Shown piece after piece: positions 55,805 through 64,000 of a DNA stretch of 64,000 nt; the first letter of the stretch is position 1, and each line of letters begins with the position of its first letter. This stretch comes from Neostapfia colusana (taxonomy: Eukaryota > Streptophyta > Magnoliopsida > Poales > Poaceae): the NCBI GenBank assembly GCA_030760725.1, contig JASWHV010000018.1, positions 24,274,273 through 24,338,272 of the forward strand, read 5' to 3'. The notes below the pieces were generated by a model. That model saw only the letters and a program-made list of their open reading frames with translations, made no database searches and was not told the origin of the DNA. The translations under genes and the position numbers were made by a program.

Positions 55805-56926
55805 TGTCGGTACCCTCGATATGGGGTACCCCCGCACACAGGGGAAAATGCCTAAGGATCTCGCCCTTCTCCGCAGGGAGAGCTCCGAAGGCGCCACGCA
55901 TCCGGCGGGGCCGGACCTCCCTCTCCTCAGAGGAGAGCTCCGGGCCCGCCACATGGCATACAGAAGCCGGACCTCCCCCTCCGCGGGAGAGAGGTCCGAA
56001 GGCGCCGCGTGTCCAGCGGGGCCGGACCTCCCTCTCCTCGGAGGAGAGCTCCGGGCCCGCCACGTGGCCAACAGAAGCCGAGCCTCGCCCTCCGCGGGGA
56101 GAGGTCCGGAGGCTCAACGTGCCCCGCGGGACTGAGCCTTCTCCCCTCTGAGAAGGGCTCCGAGCCCGCCACGTGGCAGCAGAACGACGCTGCCTGCCCC
56201 GAGAGATAGGCAGCGGGCGTTAAAACGCCCCATACCTTACCCGTACAAGGTATTCAAGGCCCGCGTCTTCCCAAGACGCGGAGACGCGGAGCACGCCTCT
56301 GTCAGGTGCCGTTGCGACCAGTCGCATCACAGACTGGCGCGCGGTGTCAGAACCTGCCAGCCAATAAACTCCGCGACAAGACATCCCATGCCGCCTGCGC
56401 CGTCATCAACCACTACGACTGGCATGCGGCATGGGCAGGGCGGCAAGATGAAGACTCAGAAGCCTTCGACCAGAGACAACTACCGGCGTAACTGCAGATA
56501 CGGTAGATAATAGACAATCTTCCCGGGACCACCTGTTGGGTCCTGGCCCCCCTTGTAAGCTGCCCGAGCCATGGACTATAAAAGGCTCGGGTAGGCGTCG
56601 ATAGCAGGGGTTCGCACTCTAGCCATTCGCACCCTGGTTCGCATTTTGCAACTCATACGCTAGCCATACACTCTCAAGCTGTAACTCACCCCCAAGCTCA
56701 GGCCCCCGGCCCTGAGCAGCAAGCAATACATCGAGCTCCATAGCTCGCAGTGGACGTAGGGTTTTACGCTCCGGCGGCCTGAACCACGTAAAACTCTCCG
56801 TGTCAAGCTCTCACTAACTCGTCCATCTGCGCAAGCTCTCCGCTAGGAACTAGCCCCTCCGAAAAAAGAACCTCCGCGGGCTGCCCAGTGCAGGCCCCGG
56901 GGAAGTGTCGACCGAACACTTCGATA
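55805..56926 (+). repeat. LTR H, a 3' LTR inside element F
   Basis: 1,122 bp, TGTCGGTACC to CACTTCGATA (end mutated from CGACA). It differs from F's LTRs (AGGCCCCCGGCCCTG, AGGAACTAGCCCCTCC), so it is from another insertion. It is longer because of an extra stretch after the TATA box with three TTCGCA words (56610-56650). After it, 56927-57146 is a second 3' region of the family. No matching 5' LTR is identified. Confidence 0.8.
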
Positions 56927-57146
56927 TCGGCAGTTCCCGAAGAAAGGGCCGCAACATGCAGAAGTGGTGGTCTTGGGAACCGCCGCAGTAAAAGCAACCA
57001 TCAATTGAGCGCACGCTCCCACGATCCCGTGGCCGTTCGTGCTCCGGCAGCAGTCAATTCGGGACATAGAGAAAGTGCGCGGATCGGAAGAGACGGAGGC
57101 CCCACCTCGGGCTCGCTATCTCCCCCGAGATGGGCCCGGGGGCCAC
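56927..57146 (+). other. Element F 3' internal end with polypurine tract
   Basis: It matches the E region 41490-41713 (GGCAGTTCCCGAAGAAAG, ACCTCGGGCTCGCTATC), ending in the polypurine tract 57130-57146. It shows that LTR H interrupts F near its 3' end. Confidence 0.75.
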
Positions 57147-58207
57147 TGTCGGTACCTGAGATATGGGGTACCCCCGCGCACAGGGTAAAATGCCTAAGGA
57201 ACTCGCTCTTCTCCGCAGGGAGAGCTCCGAAGGCGCCTCGCGTCCGGCGGGGCCGGACCTCCCTCTCCTCAGAGGAGAGCTCCGGGTCCGCCACGTGGCA
57301 TACAGAAGCCGGACCTCCCCATCCGCGGGAGAGAGGTCCGAAGGCGCCCCGTGTCCAGCGGGGCCGGACCTCCCTCTCCTCAGAGGAGAGCTCCGGGCCC
57401 GCCACGTGGCCAACAGAAGCCGAGCCTCTCCCTCCGCGGGGAGAGGTCCGGAGGCTCCACGTGCCCCGCGGGACTGACCCTTCTCTCCTCTGAGAAGGGC
57501 TCCAGGCCCGCCACGTGACAGCAGAACGACGCTGCCTGCCCCGAGCGATAGGCAGCGGGCGTAAAGACGCCCCATACCTTGCCCGCACAAGGTATTCAAG
57601 GCCCTCGTCTTCCCAAGATGCGGAGTCGCGGAGCACGCTTCTGTCATGTGCCGTTGCGCCCAGTCGCATCACAGACTGGCGCGCGGTGTCAGAACCTGCC
57701 AGCCAATAAACATCACGACAAGACATCCCATGCCGCCTGCGCCGTCATCAACCACTACGACTAGCATGCGGCATGGGCAGGGCGGCAAGATGAAGACTCA
57801 GAAGCCTTCGACCAGAGGCAACTACCGGCATAACTGCAGATACGGTAGATGATAGACAATCTTCCCGGGACCACCTGTCGGGTCCCGGCCCCCCCTTGTA
57901 AGCTGCCCGAGCCTTGGACTATAAAAGGCTCGGGTAGGCGTCGATAGCGAGGGTTCGCACTTTGCAACTCATACGCTAGCCATACACTCTCAAGCTGTAA
58001 CTCACCCCAAAGCTCAGGCCTCCGGTCCTGAGCAGCAAGCAATACAGCGAGCTCCATAGCTCGTCGTGGACGTAGGGTTTTACGCTCCGGCGGCCTGAAC
58101 CACGTAAAACTCGCCGTGTCAAGCTCTTACTAACTCGTCCATCTGCGCAAGCTCTCCGCTAGAGACTAGCCCCACTGAAAAAAGAACCTCCGTGGGCTGC
58201 CCAGTGC
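57147..58207 (+). repeat. Element F 3' LTR, missing its last ~37 bp
   Basis: It pairs with 50085-51179. It stops at GGGCTGCCCAGTGCA and is followed without spacer by D1's 3' LTR lacking its first ~35 bp. The TATA inverted repeat is at 57906-57934. Confidence 0.85.
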
Positions 58208-59280
58208 ACAGGAAGAAATGCCTAAGGAACTCACCCTTCTCCGCAGGGAGAGCTCCGAAGGAGCCACGCGTCCGGCGGGGCCGGACCTCCCTCTCCTCAA
58301 AGGAGAGCTCCGGGCCCGCCACGTGGCATACAGGAGCCGGACCTCCCCCCCCCCCCCCCCGCGGGAGAGAGGTCCGAAGGCGCCACGCGTCCAGCGGGGC
58401 CGGACCTCCCTCTCCTCAGGGGAGAGCTCCGGGCCCGCCGCGTGGTCGACAGAAGCCGTGCCTCCCCCTCCGCGGGGAGAGGTCCGAAGGCGCCACGCGT
58501 CCAGCGGGGCCGGACCTCCCTCTCCTCAAAGGAGAGCTCCAGGCACGCCACGTGGCCAGAAGAACGGAGCCGCCTGCCCCCGAGAGATAGGCAGCGGGCG
58601 TAAAGACGCCCCATACCTTGCCCGTACAAGGTATTCAAGGCCCGCGTCTTCCCAAGACGCGGAGACGCGGAGCACGCTTCTGTCAGGTGCCGTTGCGCCC
58701 AGTCGCATCACAGACTGGCGCGCGGTGTCAGAACCTGCCAGCCAATAAACTCCGCGACAAGACATCTCATGCCGCCTGCGCCGTCATCAACCACTACGAC
58801 TGGCATGCGGCATGGGCAGGGCGGCAAGATGAAGACTCAGAAGCCTTCGACCAGAGACAACTACCGGCGTAACTGCAGATACGGTAGATAATAGACAATC
58901 TACCCGGGACCACCTGTCAGGTCCCGGCTCCCCTTGTAAGCCGCCCGAGTCTTGGACTATAAAAGGCTCGGGTAGGCGACGATAGCAAGGGTTCGCACTC
59001 TGCAACTCATACACTAGCCATACGCTCTTAAGCTGTAACTCACCCCCAAGCTCAGGACTCCGGCCCTGAGCAGCAAGCAATACAGCGAGCTCCATAGCTC
59101 GCCGTGGACGTAGGGTTTTACGCTCCGGCGGTCTGAACCACGTAAAACTCGTCGTGTCAAGCTCTTACTAACTCGTCCATCTGCGCAAGCTCTCCGCTAG
59201 GAACTAGCCCCACCGAAAAAAGAACCTTCGCGGGCTGCCCAGTGCAGGCCCGGGGGAAGTGTCAACTGAACACTTCGACA
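58208..59280 (+). repeat. Element D1 3' LTR, missing its first ~35 bp
   Basis: It ends CACTTCGACA at 59280 and then enters G. Variant bases match D1's 5' LTR fragment. It contains a 16-base C run at 58345-58360 in a U3 unit and a TATA inverted repeat (58944-58972) with one arm change. Confidence 0.85.
58345..58360 (+). repeat. 16-base poly-C tract in D1 3' LTR
   Basis: Other LTR copies read CTCCCCCTCCGCGGG here; this copy has an uninterrupted C run. Confidence 0.93.
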
Positions 59281-59654
59281 GCGGTCATAGAAATTAATGC
59301 ATAATTTAAATGAGCGCATGAGAGAGAGCTAAGTAGAACAGGTTTCTGTATTCATGCCCATAAGTGGAATTCTGGCTGTACATGGAGGCAATATTCCGCC
59401 TCGCCTTCAAGGTAAGCAAGACTCTACGCGCTTAGGGTCGGAACCAGGCTAAACTGGATGTAATCCTGTACCGTCCCTTGAGACTTAGCTGCCCCAAGCT
59501 CTGTTCCTAAATTCTATGGGATTCATTACAGAAGGGAATAACCCTGTTCTACTGATGCTCGGGAAGTAGGACTTACAGTGTTGCTTCATGGCAATGGTTT
59601 TTCGGGAACGGATCCCACACTCAGCTGAAAGGCATGTGTACCTGGGGCGGCAGC

Positions 59655-59815
59655 TTTCATGATTCGGAAGGGACCTTCCCTGCTGGGGGAGAGTTTATGG
59701 GAACTTTTTGGAATAGAGCGTGCCGCGACACCAGGTCGCCCTCCTGCAGGTCCCTGATGCGTTCGGCTCTTTGGCGGTAGTGCTTTAGAGCATCAGCCGA
59801 GACCGCGCGTTGTGG
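59655..59815 (-). pseudogene. Element G integrase C-terminal remnant
   Basis: On the minus strand it encodes ADALKHYRQRAERIRDLQEG and DLVSRHALFQ, the conserved integrase C-terminal entry (usually GDLVLRR) of Tat elements. It ends in stops. It is the only integrase C-terminus among the Tat-like copies in the window. Confidence 0.72.
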
Positions 59816-60225
59816 GGTGTTACCTGCAGCCGAGTCTCGTCGACGAGGTTGTCATCTTCGTGCTGGATCAGGTCCTGCACGGCTTCTCCCGGGGGCCCCC
59901 GGGGAGTTCTCCCCTTCTGGCTAAGGCCTTCAAGGGGTAGGTGGACCCGGGCTCGTCTTGGATGACCCAAGGCCTCTTCCCCTTCTGGCAAGGCCTTCAA
60001 GGGGTTGACAGATCTTGGGTAACCCCCGGGAGGTATGTCCGAAGCACGGAGGCGTGCCGCAGTTGGCTACCGCCCTGGCCCGTCACCGTCAGAGCTGGAG
60101 TCCTCGCCGTTATGCACTGTCTTTATGACGCGCTAAGGCTCCTGGAACCCCACCTGATGGGCGGCGGTGACTGGGGCATCGGCCTTCTGTTTGCCGTCCC
60201 TCTGAGGGTAAGGCGGTGCTTCAGC

Positions 60226-61815
60226 TCACTGCTGTATTCCTTTGCGGAAGCGCTCTGCGAGCCTCTGGATATCCCAGCACTCGGCAGCAGTATGGTTGCC
60301 GGTGCCATGCACGGGGCATAGCCCGCCCTGGTCACTGTCTGGGGCCGGTGACTGCCGCTGCCTTTTGTCGGGGCGTGGCCCCCGAGCTCCAATAGCCGTC
60401 GCTGCTGCGGCGACGGGAGCCGTGAACGATGACTTCATCTTGCCACTCCCCCGGTTCTTGGCCTTCTTGCCACCCCCATAGGAAGCAGCGCCAAACCCGG
60501 GTTGTTAACCTGGCTCGGAGGTCGGCAGAGAGTGCCAGTTCCGCCCTTCAGCAGCTCTGGTGCATTTGTCCGCCAGACTGAAGAGCTCAGAGACGTCGCG
60601 GACCTCTCTGGTCGCGAGCTTCTCAAGCATTTTCTCGTCCCGGACACCCTGTCGGAACGCCACCACCACAGAAGCACTTTGGATATGTGGGATGGTGTTG
60701 CATACCTGGGAGAACCGCTGGATGAAAGAGCGCAGCGACTCCCCAGGTTGTTGCTTGACGGCGTGGAGGTCAAGCTCCGTGCCGGGACGGGTGTAGGAGC
60801 TGCCAAAGTTGGCAACGAACTGCCGGCAGAGCTCTACCCAGGAAGTTATGGACCCCTGAAGTAGATTCATGAGCCAAGACCGAGCCGGGCCGGTCAAGGC
60901 GACGGGGAAGTAGTTGGCCATGACAGCCTCGTCCCCTCCAGCGGCAAGTACGGCGGTGGAGTAGATCTGGAGGAACTCCGCCGGGTTGACGCTTCCGTCG
61001 TACTTCTCGGGCAGGTGCGGCCGGAACTTGTGCGGCCACCTCGCGAAGCGAAGGTGGGGTGCAAGGGCCGCACATACTGCACCAGCTGCTGCAGGTATTG
61101 GCGCTGCGAATGCTTGGTTCGCACTTGGCACCGCGTATCCCGGCATGGGCAAGGCTGCACCATAGACCGAGGGCGCTGCTTGCGGCGCATATGGTTGTGG
61201 CATATGCTGCGCGGCATATGCCTGAGGCAGGGCTCGCGTGGCGAAGACCTGCCCTCCAGGTTGTGTCGAGGCCGACGACATGCTGTCGCTAGCCTCATGG
61301 TTGCGACGCCTTTCTCGACGTCGCTCAAGGTACACCCGGGCATCCTGGCCCAAGTGGCACCGTTCCAGCTCCCTTCTCAGGTCCGTCGACGGGAGCCTAG
61401 AGGAGCTGGAATCTGCCGTTTGCCCGTCAACCGTGAGCGTGCGCGTAGGCGACACAGCCGGTTGTCCTGTGCGCCGTCCTCGCCGAAACCAAGGGTTCGC
61501 GGCAGCGACTACGAGGCGGTCCACCTCGCGGACCCATTGCTGGGTCGCTGAATAGGGCGCATCCCCCGAAGGTGGGTTGCGCAGCAGTGGTCTTGCTGCC
61601 GCTATAGCACCCCCATGGTGTACGCTCAGCGCTGCAGAAGACCTCACACTGGTCGGAGCCTGCATCGCCGGAGTCGGCGTTGCCGGAGTCGGCTGCTGGC
61701 TACCAGCTTGTGCCGACACACTCCGTCCTGAGTGTGTCAACATGTACTCCCCACTGGTCACGGTCCGCCGTGAACACGGAGGGGGAGAGTTTGCCGCTGA
61801 AGGAAGCTTGGTCAT
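60226..61815 (-). pseudogene. gag: Element G gag, one in-frame stop
   Basis: Starts MTKLPSAANSPPP at 61815. Of the Tat-like copies here, it is the only one whose frame is intact from the family start codon. It has the single-copy N-terminal module, the capsid core (LPEKYDGSVNPAEFLQIY, LRSFIQRFSQVC), then TAA at 60505-60507. The same frame goes on to the Tat knuckle CPVHGTGNHTAAEC and stops at 60226 after RFRKGIQQ. Apart from that stop Gag is whole (about 529 codons). About 0.2-0.4 kb further on is integrase C-terminal sequence, so pol is deleted. Confidence 0.87.
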
Positions 61816-61852
61816 CTTCGTCGGCCGAAACTCGTCGCGCTAGGAGAAAAGC

Positions 61853-61870
61853 CCCCTACCTGGCGCGCCA
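61853..61870 (-). other. Element G primer-binding site
   Basis: The minus strand reads TGGCGCGCCAGGTAGGGG, 2 nt from the LTR end. Confidence 0.82.
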
Positions 61871-61872
61871 AA

Positions 61873-62833
61873 TGTCGAAGTGTTCGGTCGACACTTCCCC
61901 CGGGCCTGCACTGGGCAGCCCACGGAGGTTCTTTTTTTGGTGGGGCTAGTCCCTTGCGGAGATCTTACGCGGATGGACGAGTTAGTAAGAGCTTGACGCG
62001 GTGAGTTTTACGTGGTTCAGGCCGCCGGAGCGTAAAACCCTACGTCCACGGCGAGCTATGGAGCTCGCTGTATTGCTTGCTGCTCAGGGCCGGAGTCCTG
62101 AGCTTGGGGGTGAGTTACAGCTTGGGAGTGTATGGCTAGCGTATGAGTTGCAGAGTGCGAACCCTTGCTATCGTCGCCTACCCGAGCCTTTTATAGTCCA
62201 AGACTCGGGAAGTTAGAAGGGGGGCCGGGACCCGACAGGTGGTCCCGGGAAGATTGTCTATCATCTACCGTATCTGCAGTTATGCCGGTAGTTGCCTCTG
62301 GTCAAAGGCTTCTGAGTCTTCATCTTGCCGCCCTGCCCATGCCGCATGGTAGTCGTAGTGGTTGATGACGGCGCAGGCGGCATGGGATGTCTTGTCGCGG
62401 TGTTTATTGGCTGGCAGGTTCTGACACCGCGCGCCAGTCTGTGATGCGACTGGGCGCAATGACACCTGACAGAAGTGTGCTCCGCGTCTCCGCGTCTTGG
62501 AAAGACGCGGGCCTTGAATACCTTGTACGGGCAAGGTATGGGGCGTCTTTACGCCCGCTGCCTATCGCTCGGGGGCAGGAAGCGCCGTTCCGCTGCCACG
62601 TGGCGGGCCCGGAGCTCTCCTCTGAGGAGAGGGAGGTCCGGCCCCGCTGGACGCGTGGCGCCTTCGGACCTCTCTCCCGCGGAGGGGGAGGACCGGCTTC
62701 TGTATGCCACGTGGCGGGCCCGGAGCTCTCCTCTGAGGAGAGGGAGGTCCGGCCCCGCCGGACGCGTGGCGCCTTCGGAGCTCTCCCTGTGGAGAAGGGC
62801 GAGTTCCTTAGGCATTTTCCCCTGTGCGCGGGG
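61873..62833 (-). repeat. Element G 5' LTR, truncated
   Basis: On the plus strand it starts TGTCGAAGTG and reaches CCCCTGTGCGCGGGG, about 25 bp short of the LTR terminus, where an A-family LTR begins. It has two U3 units with CCACGTGGC and a reversed TATA inverted repeat at 62181-62209. With 58208-59280 it forms a large inverted repeat. Confidence 0.88.
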
Positions 62834-64000
62834 TGACACGACCCCATTGGTCCTGTCGAGCCAGGATCACGCTGAGGGGTGCTGCGTTGCACAGCACCGT
62901 ATAACACACGTCAAAGGTACAAAGCGGAAGCAGAAGTTTATTACATAAACAGTTTTATGAACATGTTTACATCAAAATAAGTTTAGTCCACACTCGCGGG
63001 CGTAGACTACGCATCAAGGCACGTTCAGCCCTCGAACGTGTCCTTGCTAGCACACACACACACACTAACTCTGCGGCGTGCACGACTCCCACTCGACGGG
63101 GTTCCCCTCCTGGGGTTCCGTCTCATCTTCGGGAGTCCCTTCCTCATAGAACCCTGCAAAATCTTCAAACACAAGCAGTGAGCATGAAGGCTCAGCAAGT
63201 CTGACCCGTCTCACCTAAACATGGAACTTCTACATGAGGGTAATGGGTTACATGAGGTAAAAATCAGTTGCAAGGACTCGCCTAATTAGTAGAACCTTAC
63301 TTTCAAGTTTTAGCAGCAGGTTGTGGAGAACCTTACGCTAAGGCACATGAGAGAGCCGCAATCAAACAAGAAACGCATTTCTCTCATGTACTTTGCCCAA
63401 AGTTGAAAAGAACTTTAGTTAGCTCTAAGCTACAGCATATCATTAACAATCAATGTCCAGCTTTCAATCAGCAACATTTTAACATGTAACTAGCCTGTTC
63501 TTTCTACGTCAAGGTACAGTGAACAAGTGGTACTCACTGACCGCGAGGGATGGCGATTATAATCGATTTACACCTGCAGGGTTACCCGAACAACCTGTCA
63601 CGTACGCCCGTACTCGATGTTGCCTACCACAACCATCACGGACGCCGTACGCGACTACCTTTTACCCGTTAGCCAAATGTTGAACCGGTCCAATCGTCCC
63701 GAGCAAGAGGTCTCTGCACGCGCATCTCAGTGCCACCAGCCGATTTACACCTCTAGCTCTCAACCTACCCTCTGAACGACCAGCTATGCCTCAACACCCA
63801 GCTACCCGAGTTACATCAGTTTCCCGGTTCCCATATAGGTAGGTAGGTCTTCGGTACTGTTCTAGCTTGTTCAACAGGCCCGCACACGGCTCGGTCCTCA
63901 ATCGACACAAGTGGAGCTACAGCACACAGGCCCCAAAGTCCTGCTGCCCTTAACCTCTGCTTGGTCTCATTTTCTTACCATGTGTTTCATGTGCTATCAC
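62834..64000 (-). repeat. A-family LTR (second copy), cut by the window end
   Basis: It begins TGACACGACCCCATTGG and follows 21777-22940 closely, with scattered substitutions. It is not preceded by a primer site, so 62834 is the outer edge of a minus-strand element's 3' LTR or of a solo LTR. It is inserted in G's LTR; CGGGG at 62829-62833 would be the duplication. Confidence 0.9.

Larger units (their letters stand above)
50085..58207 (+). mobile_element. Element F: Tat-like deletion derivative inserted at the D1 3' end, containing LTR H
   Basis: The 5' LTR (50085-51179) pairs with 57147-58207 by variant bases (AGGCCTCCGGTCCTG, TAGAGACTAG, GCGAGGGTTCG). It holds a gag with a triplicated N-terminal module, a second RNase H, an integrase scrap, a minisatellite and two 3' ends. 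The first 3' end is followed by LTR H (55805-56926). Left flank is GGCGA; the right end is lost in a fusion with D1's 3' LTR. Confidence 0.7.
30605..59280 (+). mobile_element. Element D1: Tat-like Ty3/gypsy element hosting E and F
   Basis: Plus-strand order is truncated 5' LTR (30605-30916), primer site, gag-protease (split by E), RT, RNase H and integrase remnants, an antisense spliced gene, insertion F, then the 3' LTR (58208-59280). Variant bases tie the first and last LTRs together (GACGATAGCAAG, AGGACTCCGG, ACTGAACAC). RT is reduced to its N-terminal part and integrase to its zinc domain, so D1 is non-autonomous. The right flank is GCGGT inside element G; the left flank is lost. Confidence 0.75.
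59281..62833 (-). mobile_element. Element G: minus-strand Tat-like deletion derivative
   Basis: Minus-strand order is 5' LTR (61873-62833, truncated), primer site, gag, then directly an integrase C-terminal scrap and post-pol sequence up to 59281. Protease, RT, RNase H and most of integrase are deleted. The 3' end is displaced or lost beyond D1's insertion point. Confidence 0.82.

Overview
The window is plant nuclear DNA made almost entirely of nested LTR retrotransposons, with no convincing host gene, rRNA or tRNA gene. Two lineages of Ty3/gypsy (Metaviridae-type) element occur. One is chromodomain-bearing and resembles Tekay/Del: LTRs of 3.3-4 kb, an initiator-tRNA-Met primer site, and an extra ORF before gag. 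The other resembles Tat (RIRE2/Grande/Cinful types): LTRs of about 1.1 kb, a TGGCGCGCCAGG primer site, and an antisense gene between pol and the 3' LTR. This mix, the GC-rich LTRs and the nesting point to a grass (Poaceae), probably a gene-poor heterochromatic region. The species cannot be named from the sequence.

Left third (1-30604), all on the minus strand. Element A has a partial 3' LTR (429-2078), gag-pol (2147-6619), a pre-gag ORF (orf0) and a complete 5' LTR (21777-25794). A foreign LTR (1-428) has landed in its left LTR. Element B (7138-19601) has landed in its orf0, with matching ACCAG target duplications. A itself sits in the gag gene of an older element C, of which only the gag start, leader, primer site and 5' LTR remain (25795-30604).

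Right two thirds (30605-62833), Tat-like. D1 (30605-59280, plus strand) has a truncated 5' LTR and a gag-protease frame split by the related element E (32674-42812, plus strand, GCAAT target duplications). D1 then has decayed RT, RNase H and integrase pieces and an antisense spliced gene. Element F (50085-58207), with a further LTR H inside it, lies at D1's 3' end. F's 3' LTR is fused to D1's 3' LTR by a deletion. D1 adjoins G (59281-62833), a minus-strand deletion derivative. G's LTR is cut by another A-family LTR (62834-64000).

How the parts work: the sense ORFs encode the structural Gag and the enzymes for reverse transcription and integration, primed from the PBS and PPT sites listed. The Tat-like copies lack most of RT and the integrase core, so they could have moved only with enzymes supplied by relatives. 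Best leads: the antisense gene with a frame-preserving intron, the U3 arrays of G-box and CGCG-box motifs, the TATA box inside a 10-bp inverted repeat, a TCP-type palindrome shared by three LTR families, and the orf0 proteins with a common architecture.
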